Positions 18,011 to 26,780 of a stretch of DNA of 64,000 bases are shown piece after piece. The stretch's first letter is position 1, and the number at the start of each line of letters is the position of its first letter. This DNA is from Paenibacillus puerhi. Its GTDB lineage: Bacteria > Bacillota > Bacilli > Paenibacillales > NBRC-103111. The notes under the pieces were generated by a model. The model worked only from the letters and a program-made list of their open reading frames with translations. It had not been told where the DNA came from and did no database searches. The DNA lies in contig NZ_WUWM01000003.1 of NCBI RefSeq assembly GCF_009846885.1, forward strand, positions 207,370 to 271,369, given 5' to 3'. The position numbers and the translations under genes were made by a program.

Positions 18011-18039
18011 ATTGTATAAATAAACGATCCGGTTGTCAA
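18011..18039 (-). promoter_or_regulatory. Sigma-A promoter of cobW-rpmG
   Basis: TTGACA (18034-18039), 17-base spacer, TACAAT (18011-18016) on the minus strand. Transcription would start near 18004, inside the Zur box. Confidence 0.88.
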
Positions 18040-18074
18040 GCAAAGGATTCGCAAATTAGGAAGCACTTGTATGC

Positions 18075-18120
18075 AAAAAAGACCCGATTCTCTTATCCTT
18101 AAAGGATAAAGCTCGGGTCT
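18075..18120 (-). terminator. Terminator of the ATPase-nuclease operon
   Basis: Long hairpin with arms AGACCCGA and TCGGGTCT and an inner stem around TTATCCTT-AAGGATAA; a T-run follows on the minus strand. It lies about 180 bases after the nuclease stop and separates the defence island from the zinc operon. Confidence 0.8.
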
Positions 18121-18156
18121 CATTAAAAACGCGATATCGCAACAAATGAGGTTTGA

Positions 18157-18303
18157 TTAGGTAACTTGCTTATGGTGCCAACCGATATCAGTAGACTTTT
18201 TCCATTCGCCAATGATTTTCTTATCGAATTAGAAAGGAGCAACGAGCATAATCTGTGTGCCCTTTTTATCCACAATCAATTGTTTGATTTCACTATTAAC
18301 TAC
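18157..18303 (-). pseudogene. Possible gene remnant after the nuclease gene
   Basis: In the +1 frame relative to the nuclease and overlapping its last codons, the minus strand reads VVNSEIKQLIVDKKGTQIM... to a TAA near 18230. It then continues in the same frame as FDKKIIGEWKKSTDIGWHH... to 18157. The composition looks protein-like, but there is no start codon or ribosome site, and one stop lies inside. It may be the tail of a decayed gene or chance. Confidence 0.3.
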
Positions 18304-18817
18304 TCGCAATAGCTGTTATTGGAAAACGGCCATATATAGGATTATTATTCCATTCTTCAATTGATAGGATCTCAAAATCTTCAATCAGCCTTCTGGAAAA
18401 CTCCTGCCCGTTCTGCAAATCAAAAGGAAGCTTGGACCGGATTTTCGTTCTGATCCTGAGTCTTTCTGTGCTACCTGCCGCAGCGCACTCCAGTACATAA
18501 ACATACCTGTACGGCTTGTTCCGCCCGCTAACAAGTGCATAGAGGATACTACCGTAATATTTTAAGGCGATACTTCTGTAATGTTCATCAGATTTTAGTT
18601 TCTGGACAAAAGCTCCAGGGTTTGCCGCATTCTCCACATCAGCATTCTTGTATTCCATAAAAATAATCTCCTGATCCGTCTCTGCAATAAAATCTACATC
18701 GCTGAGAATGGAAGAAATCTTTCGATACATTTGATTTAATTCATCCGTAGCCCATACGGCATTGCTAAAATCAAACTGATATAGGTTGTTTTCTTCCTTA
18801 AATATTCGTTTCTCCAC
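18296..18817 (-). CDS. Small PD-(D/E)XK-like nuclease, partner of the AAA ATPase
   Basis: 173 residues, no signal or membrane segment. The stretch VDFIAETDQEIIFMEYKNA has the layout of a PD-(D/E)XK nuclease core: Asp42, then Glu55-x-Lys57 at the end of a beta strand. No family name can be assigned. The start is GTG at 18817, three bases after the stop of the ATPase gene, so the two are surely co-translated and probably form one complex. Base composition is clearly AT-richer than the flanking genes. Nuclease activity is inferred from three residues and the neighbourhood. Confidence 0.65.
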   Translation of the reverse strand: MEKRIFKEENNLYQFDFSNAVWATDELNQMYRKISSILSDVDFIAETDQEIIFMEYKNADVENAANPGAFVQKLKSDEHYRSIALKYYGSILYALVSGRNKPYRYVYVLECAAAGSTERLRIRTKIRSKLPFDLQNGQEFSRRLIEDFEILSIEEWNNNPIYGRFPITAIASS

Positions 18818-18820
18818 AAC

Positions 18821-19834
18821 CTAATCCCCCAAATTCTTGTTAAAAACATCTTCAAGTAAGCGATCAAAGGTTTCGACAATGGCATTCACCCTCAGATCCT
18901 TAAAGTACCGGTTACTTTCAACCTCTACGCCATTTTCCTTTGGATAAAGGGAGTAAAAAATGACGTCATCTTTTTCATTTCTTTTGACTTCAAGATACTT
19001 CGAAAAAACATAATCATGCGTGGAAATAAAAATCTGAACGCCGCTTCGCTGCAGTTCCAGCAGCATGTCAACCATGACAGGAATATGCGCCGGATTAATA
19101 TTGGCTTCCGGCTCATCCCAGAATAATACAGCGCCTTTCTCCAACGTACCATTTTTAATTAATTGCCAGAGTAACGCTATTTTGCGGATACCTTCCGCCA
19201 CAAGTGAAAATTCAATTTTAGCATGACTTCCGGGTTTTAGGTAAAACCTTTCATTCTCTACCGTCACCTTGCCAGAGGTTATATTTTGTAAAATATCTAG
19301 GTACTTCTTTCTTTCCTTGGAGTCCTTTCCAGCCGAAATATCAACTTTAGCCGATGTGATAATGTCGATATAAGTCTCATCAAAATCGACGTTATTTTTA
19401 TCAACTGCGGCCTCCAAGTTCCAGGCATTGGACAATATTTCTTTGGCCGGAATGAACGTGCTGGTCAATGAGGATAGCTGCTTCTCCCATTTCGCTTCGC
19501 CCGTAACCTCCGCATCCCATTTATTGGTTTTAGAGTGAAACTCGGCCGAGATTCGGGCAGCGTCCGATTCAACAACAACCATGGATCGAAAATTTCCAGG
19601 CTTTCTCCTAGCTAACCGGGAAATTCTCAGATTATCCGGCTTAAATACTTTTACTAACTTTTCGCTGAATGATACATCTATCCGGGCCGCCTGACAAGCA
19701 CTGTATATGACTTTCATAATATGAGTTTTCCCGGTACCATTCTCACCGATAAATACATTAATCCCATTTGAGAACGAAATATCCAGCTTTTCAAAAACAG
19801 TGAAATTTTCCAAATTAATTTTGTTTATAGCCAT
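18821..19834 (-). CDS. AAA/ABC-type ATPase (RecF/OLD-like) of a putative defence pair
   Basis: 337 residues. Walker A IGENGTGKTHIM (about 29-40), a signature-like region LVAEGIRKIALLWQL, Walker B GAVLFWDEPEANINP and the H-loop ISTHDYVF define an ABC/SMC-type ATPase head as in AAA_15/AAA_21 and OLD-family proteins. There is no coiled coil long enough for SMC and no visible TOPRIM domain, so it differs from OLD/GajA. Such ATPases often sense phage and license a linked nuclease, as in Septu or PARIS; here the linked gene is PD-(D/E)XK-like. AGGAG precedes ATG 19834. It is divergent from the Argonaute gene. Confidence 0.8.
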   Translation of the reverse strand: MAINKINLENFTVFEKLDISFSNGINVFIGENGTGKTHIMKVIYSACQAARIDVSFSEKLVKVFKPDNLRISRLARRKPGNFRSMVVVESDAARISAEFHSKTNKWDAEVTGEAKWEKQLSSLTSTFIPAKEILSNAWNLEAAVDKNNVDFDETYIDIITSAKVDISAGKDSKERKKYLDILQNITSGKVTVENERFYLKPGSHAKIEFSLVAEGIRKIALLWQLIKNGTLEKGAVLFWDEPEANINPAHIPVMVDMLLELQRSGVQIFISTHDYVFSKYLEVKRNEKDDVIFYSLYPKENGVEVESNRYFKDLRVNAIVETFDRLLEDVFNKNLGD

Positions 19835-19883
19835 TGTCCCACTCTCCTATTTCATAGAGCACATTCACAAGGATTTATTTTCC

Positions 19884-19892
19884 ATTATATCA
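19884..19892 (-). promoter_or_regulatory. Extended -10 promoter of the ATPase-nuclease operon
   Basis: TGATATAAT on the minus strand, about 50 bases before the ATG; no recognisable -35, as allowed for extended -10 promoters. Confidence 0.55.
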
Positions 19893-20105
19893 TAGTAAAT
19901 GAGGAGCCGCTTATATAGATCATCATGAGCTTTACTGATTCGGGCATCGCCTAAACTTCAAACTTCCGGCACACAGAGCTGGGGGAGTAGGCTTCTGGGT
20001 GTTGGAGTTGGATTAATGCTCTTTGTACGGCTATATAACCCCAAATCCCTGTACCTCATATGAGGAATTATAGTTCGCCATAATCCGAACAAATTCCTGC
20101 CTAAG

Positions 20106-20134
20106 TTGTCAAGTCACTATCTTCGTGGGATAAT
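20106..20134 (+). promoter_or_regulatory. Promoter of the Argonaute gene
   Basis: TTGTCA (20106-20111), 17-base spacer, GATAAT (20129-20134). Transcription would begin near 20141, giving a leader of about 34 bases. Confidence 0.7.
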
Positions 20135-20174
20135 ATACCTATATAACTAAATCTAAGGAGCGATATCCATTTCC

Positions 20175-22304
20175 ATGCAGCCAACTGCTATATCTTCCCG
20201 ATCTCATCCCTACATACTAACCGAATGGACCTCAGATACCATAACAAGCCAGCTACCCATCCACCTGTACACGCTTCCAGTCCGCAATATACAGGAAAAG
20301 CATCAGGAGAACAAAAGAGTCAGCCATGATCTAAAGAGACTCAATCGTATCCAACTTATCGAGTTCTACGAGCATCTGATTGCAGCCTGGGAACCCATTC
20401 ACTCCTGGGACAATCACCGATATGTCCATTACGAATATCGTCCTATTGACCCAAGTATGCGGGCCGAGCGGGAGATGTTGGAGCGATTGTTGCTTCGGAC
20501 ACTCGAAGCTGCACAGCCCCTGAAAGAGATTTCGGCCCGAAACCGAAAGTTCACTTGGCTGAAGCCGGAAAAAGTCGTGGAGAATATCTCCATTCACCGC
20601 ACCATCTATTGCGACGTTCGTGTCGACGAAGACCAATCCATTACAGTGGGCTTTGACATGAGCCATCAGTATCGGACTGAGGCAACCGTGCTGGATTTGC
20701 TATCCACGAACTCTATTCATCCAGGCGACCGGGTAATTGATAAATACAGTAACATGCATTATGAATTTGTCAAGCAGTCGGACCTAACGCTGGAACAGCC
20801 CGTCCCGGAACTTAACCAGTCGATACTGGATTACTTTCTAAATCAGCCCAGTCAGGCTTGGAAGGTTAAGGGTCTTAATCCCGGTATGCCAGTCGTTTAT
20901 GTGAAGAACATCGGAAATCCCGTTGCTTATGCTCCGGTTATGTTGCAAAAGGAACTTGCCTTGACCACGCTGCCTAAATCGGTCATTGACCAAACTTCCG
21001 ACGTGTACAAGCAAAATGCAGACACCAAGATGTCAACTCTGCTTAAGCAAATTCAACTCATTTTCTCCAGGACAGACAAACTAACTTTTTCAAGAGAGAA
21101 GTTTCCAGTGCATGAAGCCGGTTACCACATCGAGCACTTACAGCCCCCGGAGCTATTGTTCGGGAAAAGCACGTCTCATGACAAGTTCAAACACGGGCTT
21201 GATCGAGGGGGAGTCTATGCTCCCAGAACCTTGATCATCCATTTGTTCGCGAATCCCGGACTGCTCCAAGCCAAACGTGACTTAATATTAAATTTTACGA
21301 ACAAGTTGTCCAAGCAGTCGGTACAATGGGGGGTTGAATTGAAATTTTCCAAAACTTCGGACAGCTATATGAACACGGACACGGACTTTTCAAATCCTCA
21401 CCAATTGGCCCTGCTTATGAAGCGTTTGACGAAAGCTGTATTTCAAGAACCTACACTTATAATCGGCAATGAGAAGGAGGCCGAGATGTGGTACGACTTG
21501 ATTAAGAAAGAATTTGGCGCCCGCGCGTCCATTCCTACCCAATTCATTAATGTGAACACGATATCCAAGGCCAATGAATATGTAATAGGCAATATTCTGC
21601 TGGGTCTTTACGCAAAGGCGAACATTCAATCCTGGATATTAAATCAAAGCCTATCCTCCGACTGCTTCATCGGCCTTGATGTATCGCATGAGGAGGGGCG
21701 GCATTCCACGGGCATAACGCATGTGATCGGAAGAGACGGGATGGTATTGTCCAGTAAAGCGAATACGTCCAATGAAGCGGGGGAAAAAATTCGTCATGAA
21801 ACGATGTGCCAGATTGTTTATTCGGCTCTGGATATTTATGAGCAACAGTATGGGGAAACGCCTCGTCACATCACCTTTCATCGCGACGGTCGCTGTCATG
21901 AGGATCTTGCCCAATTGGATGAAGTGATGGCAAGTCTGAATGTCTCCTATGACATGATCGAGATCATCAAAAAATCCAATCGGCGAATGGCTTATTTTAC
22001 GAGAGAGAAGAAATGGGAGACCAAGCAGGGCTGCTACTACCTGAAGGGAAACACAGCATATCTGACTTCCACCAATCCTCACCCCAAGATCGGTGTAGCT
22101 CAGCCTGTTAAAATTGTCAAGAAACAAGGCTCTCTGTCGATGCAAAAAATTGTACAAGACGTATATCATTTATCCTTTATGCACGTAGGCTCTCTGTTAA
22201 AGCCGAGACTTCCCGTCACAACTTATTATGCGGATCTCAGCTCCACCTTTTTCAATCGACAATGGATGCCTGCAGACCCTGGCCAAGCGCTGCATTTTGT
22301 GTAG
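20175..22304 (+). CDS. Long prokaryotic Argonaute with intact catalytic tetrad
   Basis: 709 residues, the normal length of a long pAgo (N, PAZ, MID, PIWI). The PIWI domain carries all four catalytic positions: Asp502 (FIGLDVSHEE), Glu534 on the glutamate finger (NTSNEAGEKI), Asp571 (FHRDGRCHED) and Asp687 (TYYADLSS), so it should cleave guided targets. The MID domain shows Tyr440-x3-Lys444, Gln456 and Lys481, with spacing like the 5'-phosphate pocket of long-A pAgos. Related mesophilic enzymes (Clostridium butyricum, Kurthia) use DNA guides and act against plasmids or phages; that function is inferred. The AAGGAG site ends 14 bases before the ATG, which is unusually far; an in-frame ATT at 20169 would be better spaced. 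It is divergent from the ATPase-nuclease pair. Confidence 0.95.
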   Translation: MQPTAISSRSHPYILTEWTSDTITSQLPIHLYTLPVRNIQEKHQENKRVSHDLKRLNRIQLIEFYEHLIAAWEPIHSWDNHRYVHYEYRPIDPSMRAEREMLERLLLRTLEAAQPLKEISARNRKFTWLKPEKVVENISIHRTIYCDVRVDEDQSITVGFDMSHQYRTEATVLDLLSTNSIHPGDRVIDKYSNMHYEFVKQSDLTLEQPVPELNQSILDYFLNQPSQAWKVKGLNPGMPVVYVKNIGNPVAYAPVMLQKELALTTLPKSVIDQTSDVYKQNADTKMSTLLKQIQLIFSRTDKLTFSREKFPVHEAGYHIEHLQPPELLFGKSTSHDKFKHGLDRGGVYAPRTLIIHLFANPGLLQAKRDLILNFTNKLSKQSVQWGVELKFSKTSDSYMNTDTDFSNPHQLALLMKRLTKAVFQEPTLIIGNEKEAEMWYDLIKKEFGARASIPTQFINVNTISKANEYVIGNILLGLYAKANIQSWILNQSLSSDCFIGLDVSHEEGRHSTGITHVIGRDGMVLSSKANTSNEAGEKIRHETMCQIVYSALDIYEQQYGETPRHITFHRDGRCHEDLAQLDEVMASLNVSYDMIEIIKKSNRRMAYFTREKKWETKQGCYYLKGNTAYLTSTNPHPKIGVAQPVKIVKKQGSLSMQKIVQDVYHLSFMHVGSLLKPRLPVTTYYADLSSTFFNRQWMPADPGQALHFV

Positions 22305-22313
22305 AGTCGCTCG

Positions 22314-22352
22314 GCAAAAAGCCTATGTCCGCTTTGGACAGAGGCTTTTTGC
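22314..22352. terminator. Bidirectional terminator
   Basis: Long stem from GCAAAAAGCCT (22314-22324) and AGGCTTTTTGC (22342-22352), with inner TGTCC-GCTTT-GGACA. It ends the Argonaute transcript and could also serve the convergent response-regulator gene. Confidence 0.88.
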
Positions 22353-22475
22353 GTGCAAAGCCTGCCCCCGCATGATCTCCTTCAGCGTCAGGATCGACTA
22401 CCGCACACCGTTCCGGGTGATCGCAATCGCCGAAGCACGCTACGTCAGTTCCATGGCCTCGCCCATCCATGCTGC

Positions 22476-24095
22476 TTAAGCGCGAAAAAAATCAGACGGG
22501 CTTTTCCCCGTGACCATTTTGAACACCTGACTAAAGTAGGCGGCATTTTTATAACCGACCATTTCCCCGACCTCGTAGACCATATGCTGGCCGGATTGCA
22601 GGTAAGAGATAGCCTTTTGAATACGGTATTGGTTCAGATACTGGACGAAATTTTGCCCGGTCACCCGCTTGAACAGCTGGCTCAAGTACTTGGGATGTAC
22701 ATACAGCTCCTTCGCGATCGCGGCGAAACTGATATCCTCCCCGTAATACTGCTCCACATGCTGCTTGACGCTTTCCACCAGACGATTGCCCCTCCTGCCG
22801 GATAACTCCTGCTGGGAGATTTGCAGCCACTCCGACACCAGCTCGTGCATCCAGCCTATGAGATCCTTCAAGGCATACCGCTGCTGAATTTCCTGCAGAA
22901 ACCGGGACATCGTAAGAGGAGGCGGCTGCTGCGGATGATCATCGTGCCAGACCATCATCAGCGAGCTGAACACGCCCACGCAGATCGTCTGGACATCGGC
23001 CAGCGACCCGCTCGCCTCCCCTCCCAGCCGCTCGTGAATTTGCGCCCATTGAGCTTTGGCCTGTTCCGCAAGCTTGCCCGCCAGGGCTTCGTTCCACTGC
23101 TTCAGCAGCGGAGCATAGGAATCGAAGGTCGTATCGAGCCGGGCGGACTCCCGGTAAGGGTATACCTGGCAGGAGCCTTGGTACTCCGCCGTGTCCAGCG
23201 CCTTGCGGCTCTCCAGGTAAGAGTCGATCAACTCATGCAGGCCGCTCTTGACGGAGCCTATACCGGCCAGAGCCTCGATCTTGAGCAGCGTCCTGATCCT
23301 CTCCGTCGCCATCCGCCCCAGCCGCTCGCAGAAGCGGTAAAGCTCCTCCTCCTCCGAATGGGGCGACAGCAGCAGCAGGACGAACAGGTTGTCGGAATAA
23401 TCGAGCACGCCTCCGCGGAACGATGACAGCTTCAGCTCGTCCTCCACCAGTTCCCGGATCATGTTATCCGCCCCGAACCTCAGCAGCTGCCAGTCCCGTT
23501 CCTCCAGTCGGGTCAAAAAAGCAGGCCTCGTAATCCGCAGGCTGACGGCCGCCGTCCGGCGCGGACTGGGAAGCTCCAGATAATCGAGCCGTTCTTCGTT
23601 TATTTCATGAGCGAGATACCGCGTCGTTAACAATTCATAGAAAAACTTCTCGCGCAAATACGGCAGCATCCGGTCGATCTCCCGCTTATAATGCTCGTCC
23701 AGCCGGCGCTTCTGTTCCGTATGCTCCAGCTCCTGCAGGATTTCATCGAGCACCGACTCGATTTCGGACACGCTGGCCGGCTTGAGCAGAAAGTGACTGA
23801 CTCCCCAGCGCATGGCCTGCCGTGCATTTTCAAACTCATCAAAGCCGCTTAGAATAATAATCGGGAGACTTGGATTTTCCTGCCTGAGCGCCTGGGCGAG
23901 CTCCACCCCGTTCATACCGGGCATATAGACATCCGTCATCACCAGATCCGGCTTCAGTTCCTTGTACCGCTCGAAAGCCTGCCGGCCGTCCATTGCCGTA
24001 CCCGCTATCTTTAGCTTCAGCTTCGACCAACCGACATGCTGGGAAAGACCCTGCAGAATATGCGCTTCATCGTCCACAAGCAGAATCGTCCTCAT
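22476..24095 (-). CDS. YesN-like response regulator with AraC output domain
   Basis: 539 residues. Receiver domain about 1-120 with phospho-acceptor Asp55 in MTDVYMPGM and the conserved Lys in LLKPAS; a variable middle region; AraC-type double helix-turn-helix at about 435-535 (ISFAAIAKELYVHPKYLSQLF and VGYKNAAYFSQVFKMVTG). It overlaps the kinase gene by four bases. With the adjacent kinase and sugar transporter it has the make-up of B. subtilis yesMNOPQ, which handles pectin or rhamnogalacturonan fragments. Confidence 0.9.
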   Translation of the reverse strand: MRTILLVDDEAHILQGLSQHVGWSKLKLKIAGTAMDGRQAFERYKELKPDLVMTDVYMPGMNGVELAQALRQENPSLPIIILSGFDEFENARQAMRWGVSHFLLKPASVSEIESVLDEILQELEHTEQKRRLDEHYKREIDRMLPYLREKFFYELLTTRYLAHEINEERLDYLELPSPRRTAAVSLRITRPAFLTRLEERDWQLLRFGADNMIRELVEDELKLSSFRGGVLDYSDNLFVLLLLSPHSEEEELYRFCERLGRMATERIRTLLKIEALAGIGSVKSGLHELIDSYLESRKALDTAEYQGSCQVYPYRESARLDTTFDSYAPLLKQWNEALAGKLAEQAKAQWAQIHERLGGEASGSLADVQTICVGVFSSLMMVWHDDHPQQPPPLTMSRFLQEIQQRYALKDLIGWMHELVSEWLQISQQELSGRRGNRLVESVKQHVEQYYGEDISFAAIAKELYVHPKYLSQLFKRVTGQNFVQYLNQYRIQKAISYLQSGQHMVYEVGEMVGYKNAAYFSQVFKMVTGKSPSDFFRA

Positions 24096-25900
24096 CTGTT
24101 CTCACCGTCCAGCAGCCACTTTAATTGTTCCTCTGTCTCAATCACCGGGACACGTACCGTCACCCGGACGCCTCCCTCCTCCCGGTTCTCTACAAGCAAG
24201 CCGTAATGAGGACCGCAATACAGAACGATGCGCTGATGCACGTTGCGTATGCCGATGCCTGTCGTTTCCTCCAGCTTCCACTGAGCCGGCAGCCCTCTGC
24301 CGTTATCCGTCAAGGTAAGCTCCAAACACTTCCCCTGCCCTTCCTTCCTCAGCTCCCGGATCTTCAGACCGAGCTGAAGAGCCTGACCGCTCTGATCCGG
24401 CTTGCCATGGATCACCGAGTTTTCGATAAGCGGCTGCAGAATGACCTTCGGTATATAATAGCCTCGAACATGCGGGTCGATCTGCTCGGCGCATTCGATG
24501 GAGAACGGTTGACGCACCTGCTGGATCCCGATATAACAGCGGGCATGCTCCAGCTCGTCGCGCACCCGGATAAACAGCTTGCCCCCGCTCAGTCCGATGC
24601 GCAGCAGCTTGCCCAGCTGTGTAATCATCGAGCTGATATCCTCTGCCTTGTAATCCAGCGCGCGCCAATGGATCATATCCAGCGTGTTATAGAGAAAGTG
24701 CGGCTTGATCTGAGCCTCCAGAAGACCTGTCTGCGCTTCCCGTTTGAGCTTGCTCTCCTTCTGCACGCTGTCTATCAGCTCCTGCAGCCGGGACACCATA
24801 TGATTGAAGCTGAAGGACAGCTGCACGTACTCCTCCGTAAAGCTGCTGGAGGTTTTCGCGTTGAAATCTCCTCTCTCCAGCTTCTTCATCTCCATCATTA
24901 ACCGGCGAAGCGGCCGTACGGTGCCCTTGACGAGCACGTAGGCGAGCAGCGCAGAGATGGTCAGCCCCAGCAAGCCGATGACCAGCACATACCAGCCGGC
25001 CCGCTCAGTTGAAGCCAGCAGCTCGCTCGTCGCAATCACCTGGACCAGTCGCCACTGTACCGTATTGGGCTTGGAGAACAAGACCAGATAATCATGCTCC
25101 CCCTTGCGGTACAGCTCGTAGCCGTCGCTGAAGTTATGCGAATGCCTCGTGAGCCAGTCCGTATCCGGTATAGGCTGCACATCGGCGCGATTCGGATCAT
25201 TGACCTGGATGATGATTTTACCGGCCGTATCCACTACAAGCACCTGGCCCTCCAGCACCATCGGCACGTCCGCGAAGTGACTCAGCACATCCTCCTGGGT
25301 CATTCGGATGACTAGATAACCATTCGTTTCTCCACGGCTGTTGAACATATGCTGTGCGTAGCCGATCAAGGATTGAGAAGAATCTCCCTCCTCCGCAGGA
25401 ATCCAGACCGCATCCGCCTGCTTCAGCGCGGAAAACCACTTTTCCCCGGAAATATTGGAGACGGGGTACACGAGATCCGTAGAGCTGTATGGCACCTCAT
25501 TGAACAGATCCGAATAAATTTCAATCGAGCTGATCCCTGTGTTGATCACCAGCATATGATGCAGCTTATCCGAGATTTCCCGTCTTCGCATCAGCATGTC
25601 ATACTTGGACTCTACAGCTCCGCCGAGTCTTTCCGTGATCTCCTTCTGACTGACCACCGAGTACGCTGTATTGGTAATCTGGGTCATAAAGTCAAATCCC
25701 CGCTTGGTGCTTTCGTTCAACAAAGCCAATCTGGCCTTGCTGATCTCACTGAAAGCAACATCGGAGAAGGCCCGGTAAGAGAGCCAGATTACCCCAATGA
25801 ACAAAACGAGGTTCAAGCCGATGAAGCAAACGACGATCAGTGTGGACAGCTTGCAGCGCCGAAGCAAGGAAGGCCATGAGGTAAAGCCGGAAGCACGCAT
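24092..25900 (-). CDS. YesM-like sensor histidine kinase
   Basis: 602 residues. Membrane segment about 15-40, an extracellular sensing (Cache-like) domain to about 295, a second membrane segment about 297-320, a HAMP domain, then the His_kinase domain with the phospho-acceptor His in IKPHFLYNTLDMIHW. An HATPase domain follows with LIENSVIHG, TDNGRGLP and GIGIRNVHQR. It probably senses an extracellular sugar or a ligand-loaded binding protein and phosphorylates the response regulator encoded next. Confidence 0.9.
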   Translation of the reverse strand: MRASGFTSWPSLLRRCKLSTLIVVCFIGLNLVLFIGVIWLSYRAFSDVAFSEISKARLALLNESTKRGFDFMTQITNTAYSVVSQKEITERLGGAVESKYDMLMRRREISDKLHHMLVINTGISSIEIYSDLFNEVPYSSTDLVYPVSNISGEKWFSALKQADAVWIPAEEGDSSQSLIGYAQHMFNSRGETNGYLVIRMTQEDVLSHFADVPMVLEGQVLVVDTAGKIIIQVNDPNRADVQPIPDTDWLTRHSHNFSDGYELYRKGEHDYLVLFSKPNTVQWRLVQVIATSELLASTERAGWYVLVIGLLGLTISALLAYVLVKGTVRPLRRLMMEMKKLERGDFNAKTSSSFTEEYVQLSFSFNHMVSRLQELIDSVQKESKLKREAQTGLLEAQIKPHFLYNTLDMIHWRALDYKAEDISSMITQLGKLLRIGLSGGKLFIRVRDELEHARCYIGIQQVRQPFSIECAEQIDPHVRGYYIPKVILQPLIENSVIHGKPDQSGQALQLGLKIRELRKEGQGKCLELTLTDNGRGLPAQWKLEETTGIGIRNVHQRIVLYCGPHYGLLVENREEGGVRVTVRVPVIETEEQLKWLLDGENR

Positions 25901-25934
25901 ATCATCACCCTATCCGGTTTCAAGTACCCTGATA

Positions 25935-26777
25935 TTATCCCTTTATACCGGACGTTGCAATCCCCTCCACAAAGTACTTCTGGCACACGATGAAAATCAG
26001 GAAGCAAGGGGCCAGCGACAGCACGGACATAGCGAACATCGGCCCCCAGTCGGATTGAGAGCTGGAATCCAGAAACAGCCTCAGCCCGAGAGGCACCGTA
26101 AACATGGAGGTTTCGCTCAAATAGATCAGCTGGCTGAAAAAGTCGTCCCACGTCCACAGAAACGTGAATATCGTCGTAGTGATCAAAGCCGGAACGGCCA
26201 AAGGCACAATGACGCGCCAAAATATTTGGACGGGACCGCAGCCGTCAATCGTCGCCGCCTCGTCAAGCTCCCTGGGCAGACCGCGAATGAACTGGACGGT
26301 CAGAAAAATAAAGAACGCATCCGTCGCCAGCCATTTGGGCACGATCAGAGGCAGGTACGTGTTGACCCAGCCCAATTGGTTAAACAAAATATATTGCGGA
26401 ATCAGCGTGACATGATGGGGCAGCATGATCGTGAGGAGCATAAGCCCAAAGCCGACGGCTTTGAAGCGAAAGCGCAGCCGGGCAAAGGCGTATGCAGCCA
26501 TGGAGCAGGTCACCACATTGCCCAGCACCGCGCCCAAGGCTACGATCAGGGAATTGCCCAGGAACCGCGAGAACGGGTTATCCCCTACTCCTGCCCAGCC
26601 TCTCGCATAGTTATCCCATACCCACTGCTTCGGCCATAAACCGATTTCCGAGAAAATCTGATGGGCCGGCTTGAAGGAGCTGGCGACCATCCAAAGTACG
26701 GGGTACAGCATCACGAAGGCCATCCCGATTATGATCGCATGCTTGAACCATACGGATTTCCCTTGGACATGATCCAT
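25935..26777 (-). CDS. Sugar ABC transporter permease (MalG/YesQ-like)
   Basis: 280 residues, six predicted membrane segments. The EAA loop that docks the ATPase reads ELDEAATIDGCGPVQIFWRVIVPLA, typical of carbohydrate importers. It starts three bases after the partner permease gene. No ATPase gene is in this cluster, so a shared MsmX-type ATPase elsewhere is likely, as for YesOPQ. Confidence 0.9.
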   Translation of the reverse strand: MDHVQGKSVWFKHAIIIGMAFVMLYPVLWMVASSFKPAHQIFSEIGLWPKQWVWDNYARGWAGVGDNPFSRFLGNSLIVALGAVLGNVVTCSMAAYAFARLRFRFKAVGFGLMLLTIMLPHHVTLIPQYILFNQLGWVNTYLPLIVPKWLATDAFFIFLTVQFIRGLPRELDEAATIDGCGPVQIFWRVIVPLAVPALITTTIFTFLWTWDDFFSQLIYLSETSMFTVPLGLRLFLDSSSQSDWGPMFAMSVLSLAPCFLIFIVCQKYFVEGIATSGIKG

Positions 26778-26780
26778 GAG

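Larger units (their letters stand above)
19835..20174. other. Divergent promoter region of the defence island
   Basis: 340 AT-rich bases between the ATPase start and the Argonaute start. Both sides carry a promoter-like sequence (19884-19892 minus, 20106-20134 plus). About 200 bases between them hold no gene, repeat or hairpin that I can see. Confidence 0.6.

Noticed and set aside
18075..22352. Prophage or transposon carrying the Argonaute island
   Set aside because: No transposase, integrase, terminal inverted repeat or target duplication is visible at either edge, so transfer is suspected only from base composition and gene content.
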